A stretch of 64,000 bases of DNA from Pseudoduganella rivuli (GTDB lineage Bacteria > Pseudomonadota > Gammaproteobacteria > Burkholderiales > Burkholderiaceae_D), in assembly GCF_009674485.1 (NCBI RefSeq), contig NZ_WKJJ01000030.1, positions 1 to 64,000 of the forward strand, in the 5' to 3' direction. The position numbers and the translations under genes are program-made. Within the stretch, counting starts at the first letter, position 1; each line of letters opens with the position of its first letter. Of the stretch, positions 44,670 to 53,557 are shown piece after piece. The notes under the pieces are model-generated. The model ran no database searches. It was given only the letters and a program-made list of their open reading frames with translations, and was not told the origin of the DNA.

Positions 44670-45134
44670 TCATAGAATTCTCTCACCCATCGCCAGTTTT
44701 TTTTGACTTATCGGAATATACCAAGCATTCATTCGGATGTCCCAGGAGCGTGCTTGCGTGAATTGCTCCCATGAAAATCGATGAATGGTTTGAATGTCGT
44801 ATTTTTTCGACAAAGTGACAATAAGAATATATTCGAACAATTGCTTCTCACTATTGTTTGAATCCGGATAGATGGTTCCCGTCTTTTTTGCCTTTAGTGC
44901 TGTTTTTATAGAATAGCGATCGCCATCCTTGGATAGCGCATCAACGTTCTTGGTCCCTTTAGGTGCTTCTTTTAACGTTGGTAAACCTAATGTGTTATTG
45001 AAATGTTGAAGGACTAGCTTTTCGCCCAGTTCGCCAACATTTAGAGTTAGTCCACGTATTTCTAATAGCTCGTCTACTGCTAGTCTTAATTCAAGGAGTT
45101 GTTCGTTAGATATTTCGCTAATTTGGTTAAGCAT
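44670..45134 (-). CDS. Hypothetical nuclease-like protein
   Basis: A 154-residue AT-rich gene convergent with the HNH gene. The first 30 residues look like a helical oligomerisation segment. GELGEKLVLQHF followed by KGTKNVDALSKDGDRYSIKTALKAKKTG resembles the E...D...xIK core of PD-(D/E)XK type enzymes in which Gln or Ser replaces the second acidic residue. That reading is tentative. Only 38 bases separate the two gene ends. Confidence 0.55.
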   Translation of the reverse strand: MLNQISEISNEQLLELRLAVDELLEIRGLTLNVGELGEKLVLQHFNNTLGLPTLKEAPKGTKNVDALSKDGDRYSIKTALKAKKTGTIYPDSNNSEKQLFEYILIVTLSKKYDIQTIHRFSWEQFTQARSWDIRMNAWYIPISQKKLAMGERIL

Positions 45135-45401
45135 AGTTATTTTTTTTGTCGAATTTTTTAAATTTTGTGCTGAAGAATAGAGCAGTACTATTAAATCAAT
45201 GCTAGTTAAAAATGTAACTGCGGATCTGTGGCATGTTCCGTATAATGGTGATTTACTTCAGCTAGTATTCCTTGCTGCAATATAAATTTTGGGGTGGACT
45301 AAGTTTCTCCTTGGTGGGAGAGCCATATAGTATTTTTTAATATGCGACTAAAATGTCGCCGAGTTACTATATTTTGATAAATCGGTAATTAGCTATTTTT
45401 G
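45135..45401. other. AT-rich intergenic region at the right island border
   Basis: No reading frame of interest is seen. A TATAAT at 45241-45246 has no matching -35. The base composition returns to host level abruptly at the end of the TolA/TonB-like gene (45402), which marks the border of the acquired segment. Confidence 0.5.
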
Positions 45402-47021
45402 TCACTGCAACCTCACCCCCGTATCCATCACCCAAGTCCTCCGAATCTCAATCACATCAAACTGCCGCGCCACCCCCGGCGGAAACGCCCCATACGGCGC
45501 TTGGCTAGCCACAATCTTCCTCACAGCCTCATCAATCGCCGGCACCCCGCTGGACGTCACAAACGTCACCTTCTCCACCGACCCATCCGCCCGGATCGCC
45601 ACCGTCACCACCGGCCACACATGCCGCTGCTTCACCAGCTCACGCATGGAATTGAACGCCATGCTCATCTCGATCTTCTTGGCCATGGCTTCCGCATAGA
45701 GCACCAGATCTGCATTCTGGTCGGCGCGTCCCAACAGCCAGCCACGGCGCTGATTGCTGGCCGACGGCAGCGACGAGCGTGACGGATTATTCAGCGCAGC
45801 ATCCCGCTGCGCCGCTTCCTCATTCAATTGCCGGCCAATCGCCTTCAACCGTTCTTCGCGCTCGGCTTCCCGCTCGGCCTTTTCACGCTGCGCCTGCTCC
45901 AGTTTCGCCCGGGCCGCCTCCTGCTTGGCGGCTTCCTGTCGTGCCGCATCCTGTTTGCTGGCGTCCTGCCGCGCCGCTTCCTGCTGCTGCGCCAGCCGCG
46001 CCGCTTCTGCCTGGGCAGCCTGCTTTGCCTGTTCCAGACGCAGGGCTTCCTTGCGCTCGGCATCCCGCCGCGCCACCTCGGCCCGCTCCTGTTCCAGGCG
46101 AGCGGTTTCTTGCCGTGCCTTTTCCTCCTGCCGTGCCTGCTCCTGGCGGAGCGTTTCCCGGCGCAGATTTTCTTGCCGCGCCAACTCTTGCTGCCGTTCG
46201 GTTTCCAGCCGTGCAGCCTGGGCGCGACGCTCTTGTTCCTGCCGGGCGGCGGCATCCTGGCGCGCTTGCTCGGCCAGTTTGGCCTGCTCTTGCCGCAGTG
46301 CCGCTTCCTTCAATGCCGCTTCGCGCCGCAGCGCCTCTTCCCGCGCCAGCTTCTGCCGTTCCGCCTCCAGCCGCGCGGCTTCGTTCCTGGCCGCTTCCTC
46401 GGCCCGGACGGTTTCCTGCCGCAGTTGTTCTTGCCGCGCCGTTTCCCGCTGCATGGCGGCGATTAATTCCGCCTGCCGCTGTCGCTCCGCCTCTTGCTGC
46501 TTCTCGCGTTCGATTCTGGCGAGTTCCAGTGCACGTTCCCGCGCCTCTTGTTCGATCTGCTTTTGCGCCGCATCGGCCGCTGATGCTTCTACAACCGGCG
46601 CAGGAACAGTTTTCGCCACGGGCGGAGTGGGCACTCGCACCGGTGGCGGTACATCGGCGGTATCCGGCGGGCGGACTTCAGGCAGCTTCACTGCCGTCAT
46701 GGAAGAGGAGGGGGCGGGAACTGGCGCGGGAGCCGTCGCAACTGCCGGCGGTGTCACCGGCGAAGGGGCGGCGGCAGGCGCCACGTCCGTCTTGACTGCC
46801 GGCTCCGCAGGCAGTGAAGAAGGCGCTGGCAGCGGCGCCAGCACGACCCGTAGATCATCGGCCCCGGCGCGCCGTTCTTTCCACGGCAGCCGCAATCCGG
46901 GCAAGCCGAACGTCGATCCGCCAAACGTCACGCTCAACAGCACCGCATGAAATACCAGCGACAGCGCCAGCGCAGCGCTCATTCGCCTGGGATCGCGGTA
47001 CGTTGGAAACGCGGTGTTCAA
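45402..47021 (-). CDS. TolA/TonB-like membrane-anchored coiled-coil protein
   Basis: About 539 residues from a TTG at 47021 (AAAAGG eight bases upstream). An ATG farther up (47096) lies inside a copy of the dispersed TAGGGCGG repeat and is therefore unlikely; the ATG at 46982 is another option. One membrane helix (ALALSLVFHAVLLSVTFGG) is followed by a Pro/Ala-rich stretch, a very long charged Ala/Glu/Arg/Gln coiled coil (about 180-430), and a C-terminal TonB/TolA-like domain (VTVAIRADGSVEKVTFVTSSGVPAIDEAVRKIV, then FDVIEIRRTWV). The shape fits a protein that spans the periplasm and touches the outer membrane. No tol or exb genes are nearby. Confidence 0.8.
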   Translation of the reverse strand: MNTAFPTYRDPRRMSAALALSLVFHAVLLSVTFGGSTFGLPGLRLPWKERRAGADDLRVVLAPLPAPSSLPAEPAVKTDVAPAAAPSPVTPPAVATAPAPVPAPSSSMTAVKLPEVRPPDTADVPPPVRVPTPPVAKTVPAPVVEASAADAAQKQIEQEARERALELARIEREKQQEAERQRQAELIAAMQRETARQEQLRQETVRAEEAARNEAARLEAERQKLAREEALRREAALKEAALRQEQAKLAEQARQDAAARQEQERRAQAARLETERQQELARQENLRRETLRQEQARQEEKARQETARLEQERAEVARRDAERKEALRLEQAKQAAQAEAARLAQQQEAARQDASKQDAARQEAAKQEAARAKLEQAQREKAEREAEREERLKAIGRQLNEEAAQRDAALNNPSRSSLPSASNQRRGWLLGRADQNADLVLYAEAMAKKIEMSMAFNSMRELVKQRHVWPVVTVAIRADGSVEKVTFVTSSGVPAIDEAVRKIVASQAPYGAFPPGVARQFDVIEIRRTWVMDTGVRLQ

Positions 47022-47080
47022 GTCGGGAGCCTTTTCGGAGATGACGTGGGTGCTGTAAGCGTATTGGTTTGCTGGGATGG

Positions 47081-47111
47081 CGGCTATGCTGCGCATAACC
47101 GCCCTACCGAG
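47081..47111 (-). repeat. Single copy of the dispersed TAGGGCGG repeat
   Basis: On the minus strand AACTCGGTAGGGCGGTT is followed by GCGCAGC and CCGCCAT, the same order as in the copy near 51.1 kb. It contains an ATG that could be mistaken for the start of the TolA/TonB-like gene. Confidence 0.7.
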
Positions 47112-47160
47112 TTGAGGTCGCGATTTAGTTAAGCCACTGCGGCGTGTTGTTCGTGACCAT

Positions 47161-47190
47161 AAAAAAGCCAACCTCAAGGGTTGGCTCTTT
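47161..47190 (-). terminator. Rho-independent terminator of gyrB
   Basis: Read on the minus strand, AGCCAACC-CTTGA-GGTTGGCT forms a perfect 8-bp stem, followed directly by TTTTTT. It lies 22-50 bases after the gyrB stop. Confidence 0.92.
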
Positions 47191-47211
47191 CACTTCTTGT
47201 GTCAAGAATTT

Positions 47212-49716
47212 TTAAACGTCGATGTTGCCAGCACGCAGTGCATTGGTCTCGATGAAGTTACGGCGCGGTTCCACGTCGTCGCCCATCAGGGTGGTAAAGA
47301 TCTGGTCCGCGGCAATCGCGTCTTCGATCTGCACCTTCAGCAGGCGGCGCACGGTCGGATCCATCGTGGTTTCCCACAGCTGTTCCGGATTCATCTCGCC
47401 CAGACCTTTATAGCGCTGCTTGGACACCACGCGCTCGGCTTCGTCGCGCAGCCACTGCATCGCGTGGTGGAAGTCCACCACCGCCGATTCCTTGGTGCGC
47501 TCGCCTTCGCCGCGGCGGATCACGGCGCCTTCGCCGATCAAGCCTTCGAAGGTGGCGGCGGCGTCGGCCAGCACGCGGTAATCCGCGCCCTGCACGAAGT
47601 CCGCATCGATCGCCGACACTTTCACGTTACCGTGGTGCATACGCTCGATCCACAGCATGTGCTTCTCGGACAGTTCATCCGAACGCACGGAAACGCGTAC
47701 CGAGGCGTCGTTGATGCGCTCTTCCATCGCGCGCGCCGATGCGTTGGCGTTGTCGATGGTGTCCAGGTTCAGCTGCACGCCGGTCATGATGGCGGTCAGC
47801 GCCGCGCGGTCGATCACGCGGGTCAGGCGCGTCATGATCGCGTTGGCCAGGTTGTACTGGCGCGCCAGTTCGGACAGTTGCTCGCCCTGGATGATGTCGG
47901 CGCCTTCGCGCGGCGTCAGCGCCGCGGTGTTCAGCGCCACCGTCATCATGTAGCTCGCTTCTTCCACGTCATCCTTCAGGTAACGCTCGTCGCGGCCTGC
48001 CTTGACCTTGTACAGCGGCGGCTGTGCAATGTAGATGTGGCCGCGTTCCACCAGCTGCGGCATCTGGCGGTAGAACAGCGTCAGCAGCAGCGTGCGGATG
48101 TGGGCGCCGTCGACGTCCGCGTCGGTCATGATGATGATGCGGTGGTAGCGCAGCTTATCGGGGTTGAATTCGTCCGGGCCGATCGACGTGCCGAGCGTCG
48201 CGATCAGGGTCGTGATCTGTTCGGACGACAGCATTTTTTCAAAGCGCGCCTTTTCCACGTTCAGGACTTTACCGCGCAGCGGCAGGATCGCCTGGAACTT
48301 ACGGTCGCGGCCCTGCTTGGCGGAGCCGCCTGCGGAGTCACCCTCGACGATGTACAGTTCGGACAGGGCCGGATCCTTTTCCTGGCAATCGGCCAGCTTG
48401 GCCGACAGGCCCAGGCCGTCCATCACGCCTTTACGGCGCGTCAGGTCGCGTGCCTTGCGCGCCGCTTCACGGGCGCGGGCCGCTTCCACGATTTTGCCGC
48501 AAATGATCTTGGCGTCGTTCGGCTTCTCTTGCAGGAAGTCGGACAGCGTTTTCGCGACGATTTCTTCCACCGGGCCGCGCACTTCGGACGACACCAGCTT
48601 GTCCTTGGTCTGCGACGAGAATTTCGGCTCAGGCACTTTCACCGACAGCACGCAGGTCAGGCCTTCGCGCATGTCGTCGCCGGCGATTTCGACTTTCGCC
48701 TTCTTGGCGAAATCGTTCTCGTCGATGTACTTGTTGATCACGCGCGTCATCGCGGCGCGCAGGCCGGTCAGGTGGGTGCCGCCGTCGCGCTGCGGGATGT
48801 TATTGGTGAAGCACAGCACCTGCTCGTTGAACGCGTCGTTCCACTGCATCGACACGTCCACGGTAATCGTGGTGTTCTGGTCCGACTGGCGCTCGCCCAC
48901 GGCCTGGAACACGGTCGGGTGCAGCACGGTTTTCGCCTTGTTGATGTACTCGACGAAGCCGCGCGTGCCGCCTTCGAACGCAAAGATTTCTTCCTTGCCG
49001 TTGCGCTGGTCGGTCAGCTTGATGTTGACGCCATTGTTCAGGAACGACAGTTCGCGGATACGCTTGGCCAGGATCTCGTAGTGGAATTCCACGTGCGTGA
49101 AGATTTCCTCGTCGGCCCAGAAGTGCACGTCGGTGCCGCGCTTGTCGGTTTCGCCGATGACCTTGATCGGCGACACTTGCACGCCGTCGCGCATTTCCAG
49201 TTCGCGGTTTTGCGGTACGCCGCGCACGAAGTCCATCTGGTGCACTTTGCCGTCGCGGCGGATCGTCACGCGCAGCAGTTTCGACAGTGCGTTCACGCAA
49301 GACACACCCACGCCGTGCAGGCCGCCCGACACTTTGTACGAGTTCTGGTCGAACTTGCCGCCCGCGTGCAATTCCGTCAGCACGATTTCCGCGGCGGAGC
49401 GCTTCGGTTCGTGCTTGTCGTCCATCTTCAGGCCGACCGGGATGCCGCGGCCGTTGTCGGTGATCGAGATCGAGTTGTCCGAGTGGATCGTGACGTGGAT
49501 TTCCGAGCAGTGGCCGGCCAGCGATTCGTCAATCGAGTTGTCCAGCACCTCAAACACCAGGTGGTGCAGGCCGGTGCCGTCCGAAGTGTCGCCGATATAC
49601 ATGCCTGGACGTTTGCGTACGGCTTCCAGGCCTTCCAGGATCTGGATCGATGCGGCGCCGTATTCTTCCGCCTTTGGTGCTGCTGGTACGGGTTTCTCGT
49701 TAGGGCTTTCGGACAT
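47212..49716 (-). CDS. gyrB: DNA gyrase subunit B
   Basis: An 834-residue type II topoisomerase ATPase subunit. GHKL motifs are clear (VFEVLDNSIDES, ITDNGRGIP, SGGLHGVGVS), and the TOPRIM domain shows YIVEGDSAGGSAKQGRDRKFQ and IIMTDADVDGAHIRTLLLT. The C-terminal YKGLGEMNPEQLWETTMDP is conserved. It has the insert between TOPRIM and tail typical of Gram-negative GyrB. It is the third gene of the dnaA-dnaN-gyrB run on the left replichore, transcribed away from the origin, with a terminator behind it. Confidence 0.99.
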   Translation of the reverse strand: MSESPNEKPVPAAPKAEEYGAASIQILEGLEAVRKRPGMYIGDTSDGTGLHHLVFEVLDNSIDESLAGHCSEIHVTIHSDNSISITDNGRGIPVGLKMDDKHEPKRSAAEIVLTELHAGGKFDQNSYKVSGGLHGVGVSCVNALSKLLRVTIRRDGKVHQMDFVRGVPQNRELEMRDGVQVSPIKVIGETDKRGTDVHFWADEEIFTHVEFHYEILAKRIRELSFLNNGVNIKLTDQRNGKEEIFAFEGGTRGFVEYINKAKTVLHPTVFQAVGERQSDQNTTITVDVSMQWNDAFNEQVLCFTNNIPQRDGGTHLTGLRAAMTRVINKYIDENDFAKKAKVEIAGDDMREGLTCVLSVKVPEPKFSSQTKDKLVSSEVRGPVEEIVAKTLSDFLQEKPNDAKIICGKIVEAARAREAARKARDLTRRKGVMDGLGLSAKLADCQEKDPALSELYIVEGDSAGGSAKQGRDRKFQAILPLRGKVLNVEKARFEKMLSSEQITTLIATLGTSIGPDEFNPDKLRYHRIIIMTDADVDGAHIRTLLLTLFYRQMPQLVERGHIYIAQPPLYKVKAGRDERYLKDDVEEASYMMTVALNTAALTPREGADIIQGEQLSELARQYNLANAIMTRLTRVIDRAALTAIMTGVQLNLDTIDNANASARAMEERINDASVRVSVRSDELSEKHMLWIERMHHGNVKVSAIDADFVQGADYRVLADAAATFEGLIGEGAVIRRGEGERTKESAVVDFHHAMQWLRDEAERVVSKQRYKGLGEMNPEQLWETTMDPTVRRLLKVQIEDAIAADQIFTTLMGDDVEPRRNFIETNALRAGNIDV

Positions 49717-49763
49717 GGACTGCTTTCTCTATAGCGAAACTGTTTAATTCTGGGTTGCTGCTG

Positions 49764-49835
49764 GCATGGCGGCTTTGTAAAAGCCGCCCTACGGGAATCA
49801 GGCGTTTCGTAGGGCGGTTTCTACGAAGCCGCCGT
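49764..49835. repeat. Inverted pair of the dispersed CCGTAGGGCGG repeat between dnaN and gyrB
   Basis: CCGCCCTACGG (49784-49794) and CGTAGGGCGG (49808-49817) face each other 13 bases apart, each flanked by GGCGGCTT and AAGCCGCC arms. It fills much of the 150-base dnaN-gyrB gap and should form a strong stem. Confidence 0.85.
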
Positions 49836-49866
49836 CCGCCGTTGCTTCCCGCGGCACGCGGGCATT

Positions 49867-50973
49867 TTAAATCCGCATCGGCATCACAACGTACTTGAAG
49901 TCCTGGTTCTCAGGAATCGAAATCAGCGCCGACGAATTCGAGTCGCCCAGCGAGATGTTGATCTGGTCGCACTTCAGGTTGTTCAGCACGTCCAGCAGGT
50001 ACGTCACGTTGAAGCCGATGTCGATGGCGTCGCCACCGTAGTCGATTTCCAGTTCTTCCACGGCTTCTTCCTGATCCGCGTTGGTCGAGCTGATTTTCAG
50101 GCTGCCTGGCGCCAGGATGCAGCGCACGCCCTTGAATTTATCGCTGGTCATGATGGCCGCGCGTTGCAGGGAACGCAGCAGCTCGTCGCGGGAAATCGTG
50201 AAGTCGTTCTTGTAACCCTTCGGGATCACGCGCGTGTAGTCGGGGAATTTGCCTTCCACCAGCTTCGAAATCAGTTCGATGTCGGAGAAGGTCAGCTTCA
50301 CCTGGTTGGCGGCGATGTCCATTTGCACCGGCTCGTCGTTTTCTTCCAGCAGGCGCTGCAGCTCGATGATGGTCTTGCGCGGGATGATGACTTCCTGGCG
50401 CTCGAACGTCTGCTCCGTCGCCACCTGGCAGAACGCCAGGCGGTGGCCGTCGGTGGCCACGGCGATCACGTTCTGGCCGTCCAGCACCAGCAGCAGGCCG
50501 TTCAGGTAGTAGCGGATGTCCTGCTGCGCCATCGAGAAGTGCACCATGTTGAACAGGTGCTTCAGGGTTTTTTGCGGCAGGGCGAACGAGGCGGTGTAGC
50601 TGTCGGCTTGCTGCACGGTCGGGAATTCCTCGGCCGCCAGCGTTTGCAGCGCGAAGCGCGATTTGCCGGTTTGTACCGTCAGGCGCTTGTTCAGCAGCGT
50701 CATCGTCACGTCGCCGGATTCCGGCAGCGCGCGCAGGATGTCCAGCAGCTTGCGCGCGGCCACGGTGGTGCCGGTCACGTCGGCGCCCGAACCGATTTCC
50801 GCGTGCGTGGTGATCTGCACTTCCGTGTCGGTCGACAGGAACGATACGTTTTCGCCATCTTTGCGGATGAGGATATTGGCCAGAATCGGCATAGTGTGCC
50901 GACGCTCGACAATACCACTCACGATCTGCAGTGGCCGAAGTAACGTATCTCGGGTGGTTTTGACCAATTGCAT
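49867..50973 (-). CDS. dnaN: DNA polymerase III beta sliding clamp
   Basis: A 368-residue clamp protein of normal length. Typical segments are MQLVKTTRDTLLRPLQIVSGIVERRHTMPILANILI at the start (pattern only), FPDYTRVIP, GVRCILAPGSLKISSTN and the C-terminal YVVMPMRI. It encircles DNA and holds the replicative polymerase. It lies between dnaA and gyrB, same direction, with repeat elements in both flanking gaps. Confidence 0.99.
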   Translation of the reverse strand: MQLVKTTRDTLLRPLQIVSGIVERRHTMPILANILIRKDGENVSFLSTDTEVQITTHAEIGSGADVTGTTVAARKLLDILRALPESGDVTMTLLNKRLTVQTGKSRFALQTLAAEEFPTVQQADSYTASFALPQKTLKHLFNMVHFSMAQQDIRYYLNGLLLVLDGQNVIAVATDGHRLAFCQVATEQTFERQEVIIPRKTIIELQRLLEENDEPVQMDIAANQVKLTFSDIELISKLVEGKFPDYTRVIPKGYKNDFTISRDELLRSLQRAAIMTSDKFKGVRCILAPGSLKISSTNADQEEAVEELEIDYGGDAIDIGFNVTYLLDVLNNLKCDQINISLGDSNSSALISIPENQDFKYVVMPMRI

Positions 50974-51031
50974 GTGTGTATCCTCAATGTGAAAAATTAA
51001 CGATATTCTTCTAATAACAAATTTTGCGGAA

Positions 51032-51137
51032 GGCTGTCGGCTTTGCTGCGCAAAACCGACCTACGGATTCCGGGCCACGGATTTTGTTATGGCCAACTCC
51101 TGTATTCCGTAGGGCGGTTTCGCGCAGCGACGCCGCC
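51032..51137. repeat. Inverted pair of the dispersed repeat between dnaA and dnaN
   Basis: CCGACCTACGGA (51056-51067, one base changed from the core) and TCCGTAGGGCGG (51106-51117) are inverted, with GGCTTTGCTGCGCAAAA and TTTCGCGCAGCGACGCC as matching flanks. The pair occupies most of the 178-base gap between dnaN and dnaA. Confidence 0.8.
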
Positions 51138-51151
51138 ATGCCCGCATCCCA

Positions 51152-52570
51152 TTAACCCTTCAACGTCTGCTCCAGCACGTGCAGTTCGTGGTTGCATTCC
51201 GGGTTCTTGGTGCGGTCCTGGGCGATCTTGCGCACGGCGTGCAGCACGGTCGTGTGGTCGCGGCCGCCGAACAGCTCGCCGATCTCCGGCAAACTTTTCT
51301 GCGTCAGCTCCTTGGCCAGGTACATCGCGATCTGGCGCGGCCGCGCGATGTTGGCGGGGCGGCGCTTCGAATACATGTCGGCGACCTTGATGTTGAAGAA
51401 GTCCGCCACCGTCTTCTGGATGTTTTCCACGGAGATCTGGCGGTTCTGCACCGACAGCAAATCCTTCAGCGCTTCCTTGACGATGTCGATGGAAATGTCT
51501 TTGCCGTGGAAGCGCGAATAAGCCAGGATCTTGCGCAGCGCGCCTTCCAGTTCACGCACGTTGGAACGCAGGTGCTTGGCCACGAAGAAGGCCACGTCGT
51601 CGTTCAGGGTCACGCCTTCGGATTTTGCCTTCTTCAGCAAAATCGCGACGCGCATTTCCAGCTCCGGCGGCTCGATCGCCACCGTCAGGCCCGAATCGAA
51701 ACGGGAGATCAGGCGGTCGTCCATGCCCGTGATCTCTTTTGGATACGTGTCCGACGTGATGATGATCTGTTTTTTTGCCGCGATCAGCGCTTCGAACGCA
51801 TAGAAGAATTCTTCCTGCGTGCGGCTCTTGCCGCCGAAGAATTGAATATCGTCGATCAGCAGCATGTCCAGCGAGTGGTAGTAATGCTTGAAGTCGTCGA
51901 AGCCCTTGCGCTGGTACGCCGTCACCACGTCGCGCACATATTGCTCCGCGTGGATGTAGCGGATGCGCGCATTGGGTTGGTCCGCCATCACCTGGTTGCC
52001 GATCGCGTGGATCAAGTGGGTCTTGCCCAGGCCCACGCCGCCGTAGAAGAACAGCGGGTTGTACGACACGCCCGGGTTGTTCGCCACCTGGATCGCGGCG
52101 GCGCGCGCCAGCTGGTTGGCCTTACCGGTCACGAAGCTGTCGAACGTCAGGTCGGTGTTGATGCGGCTTTGTTCGCGGCGCGGCGAGTTGGCCAGGTTTT
52201 CCTGCACCGCATTCGAGATGCCGGTGATGGCCGGTGCCGCCGGCGCGCCATTGAAACCGGGGGCGCTCGCCGCATCGGACGCGGCGGGGGCTGCGGCAGT
52301 CGCCACGGGCGGTTTTTTATTGGCGGACAGGCGCGGGTCGAGCACGAACTGGACTTCCGTCGGCGCTTCCCAGTACTGGCAGGCCAGCGCGGTAATGCGG
52401 CTCGCGAACTGGGACTTCACCCAGTCCAGCTTGAAGCGATTGGGCGCGGCAATGCGCAGCTTTCCCTCTTCGAAATCGAGAGGGACCAGCGGTTTAATCC
52501 ACGCATTGAATTGTTGCGGGGTCAGTTCCAGTTCCAGTTGCGCGGAACAGGTCTGCCAGAAATTTTCCAT
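51152..52570 (-). CDS. dnaA: Chromosomal replication initiator DnaA
   Basis: A 472-residue protein with all four domains: N-terminal FWQTCSAQLELELTPQQFNAWIKPL, a variable Ala/Pro linker (about 90-130), the AAA+ core with Walker A GGVGLGKTHL and Walker B LLIDDIQFF, and the C-terminal DNA-binding domain with GGRDHTTVLHAVRKI. It binds DnaA boxes and melts the origin. It is transcribed away from the putative oriC in the dnaA-rpmH gap. Confidence 0.99.
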   Translation of the reverse strand: MENFWQTCSAQLELELTPQQFNAWIKPLVPLDFEEGKLRIAAPNRFKLDWVKSQFASRITALACQYWEAPTEVQFVLDPRLSANKKPPVATAAAPAASDAASAPGFNGAPAAPAITGISNAVQENLANSPRREQSRINTDLTFDSFVTGKANQLARAAAIQVANNPGVSYNPLFFYGGVGLGKTHLIHAIGNQVMADQPNARIRYIHAEQYVRDVVTAYQRKGFDDFKHYYHSLDMLLIDDIQFFGGKSRTQEEFFYAFEALIAAKKQIIITSDTYPKEITGMDDRLISRFDSGLTVAIEPPELEMRVAILLKKAKSEGVTLNDDVAFFVAKHLRSNVRELEGALRKILAYSRFHGKDISIDIVKEALKDLLSVQNRQISVENIQKTVADFFNIKVADMYSKRRPANIARPRQIAMYLAKELTQKSLPEIGELFGGRDHTTVLHAVRKIAQDRTKNPECNHELHVLEQTLKG

Positions 52571-52984
52571 TGAATCTTCTATCAGTTAAGGTGCTGCAAG
52601 GCGGTCCGATCGCCAAGCGTAACGCGCTATTCTACTCCCTATGCACAAGGTTATCCACAGGCGCGCGGGGATTTTTTTTGTGTTTGGAGGGTATACTCTG
52701 CGGTCGATTTGTGGCTGGAAATGCACTGTGGCCGGGGATGCATCTCCGTGCCGAAACGCATTGATGGTTGACAAGGGCCGCCAATCTATTGATAATTCAG
52801 GGTTCCCCGCCCGTATGCCGTGTTTATTCACATGAACATATATGGATAAGCGTGGATTTACAGTAGCGGGCGATGAGATGGACCCAGCTGTGCCGGACGG
52901 CATAGGTGCGCGAAATGTCATTGGCACCATATTAAAGACGGGGCTTTTTGCTCCGGTTTTGTTTGCTTTTTCAGCGAGACCAAC
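52571..52984. other. Putative replication origin oriC (dnaA-rpmH intergenic region)
   Basis: This 414-base gap separates the divergent dnaA and rpmH blocks, the usual origin site in this bacterial group. A perfect DnaA box TTATCCACA is at 52651-52659. Two near matches are TTATTCACA (52824-52832) and, on the minus strand, TTATCCATA (52849-52841), close together. AT-rich tracts (TTTTTTTT near 52672, TATTGATAAT near 52788) could be unwinding elements. Promoters of dnaA and rpmH must also lie here. Few boxes are visible, so boundaries are uncertain. Confidence 0.7.
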
Positions 52985-53122
52985 ATGAAACGTACTTACC
53001 AACCTTCCGTAGTGCGCCGCAAGCGTACCCACGGCTTCCGTGCTCGTATGGCTACCCGTGGTGGCCGCCAGGTCCTGAACGCGCGTCGCGCCAAAGGCCG
53101 CAAGCGTCTGGCAGTGGTATAA
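52985..53122 (+). CDS. rpmH: 50S ribosomal protein L34
   Basis: A 45-residue, very basic protein beginning MKRTYQPSVVRRKRTHGF and ending GRKRLAVV, an unmistakable L34. It is part of the large ribosomal subunit. It opens the rpmH-rnpA-yidD-yidC block on the right replichore. Confidence 0.98.
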   Translation: MKRTYQPSVVRRKRTHGFRARMATRGGRQVLNARRAKGRKRLAVV

Positions 53123-53131
53123 GCCATCCGC

Positions 53132-53557
53132 TTGTTAGCTGATCGCGTGGACAGCCTTCAGACGAACGGCTCGACAGGCGAAGGTTCACACGACTTCGCA
53201 CGCGCTCGGCGCATCATAAAAACGGATGAATTTTCATCCGTTTTTCGTTTGCGCCCTGTGCAAAAAAGCGCGCACTTCGTGCTCTACACCCGTCCCAATG
53301 AGCTGGCGCATGCGCGGCTCGGGGTAGTGGTGGCGAAACGATTTGCGCCGCGCGCCGTTACGCGCAACACCATCAAACGTGTCACCCGCGAATTGTTCCG
53401 CGTGACCGCTCTGCCTCCTATCGACTGCGTGGTGCGCTTGTCGCGCCCCGTCAACAGCAAAGACCAGCCGGCCACGACCACCAAACTCAAGGTGGAACTG
53501 CGCCAGGAACTCACGCGCCTGTTTGCCTCCCAAAAGAAGGCACGCATTCCAAAATGA
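53132..53557 (+). CDS. rnpA: Ribonuclease P protein component
   Basis: About 141 residues from a TTG at 53132; a GTG at 53147 is equally possible and no good ribosome-binding site decides. The family core is present: RRIIKTDEFSSVF, ARLGVVVAKRF, and the RNA-binding RNTIKRVTRELFR. It assists the RNase P RNA in maturing tRNA 5' ends. It starts ten bases after rpmH and overlaps yidD by four bases. Confidence 0.94.
   Translation: MLADRVDSLQTNGSTGEGSHDFARARRIIKTDEFSSVFRLRPVQKSAHFVLYTRPNELAHARLGVVVAKRFAPRAVTRNTIKRVTRELFRVTALPPIDCVVRLSRPVNSKDQPATTTKLKVELRQELTRLFASQKKARIPK

Noticed and set aside
45241..45246. TATAAT as a promoter in the AT-rich right border
   Set aside because: No acceptable -35 at 16-18 bases and no gene downstream in that direction.
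45754..46950. A 398-codon Ser/Ala/Cys-rich frame antisense to the TolA/TonB-like gene
   Set aside because: Its composition follows from reading the coiled-coil coding repeats backward; no ribosome-binding site or domain.
45402..46982. Short direct repeats in the coiled-coil region as a possible CRISPR or minisatellite
   Set aside because: They are imperfect codon-level repeats of Ala/Glu/Arg/Gln heptads, not regular repeats with unique spacers.
47197..49734. An 845-codon plus-strand frame covering gyrB
   Set aside because: It is the antisense shadow of gyrB, with repetitive His/Arg/Gln composition and no known domain.
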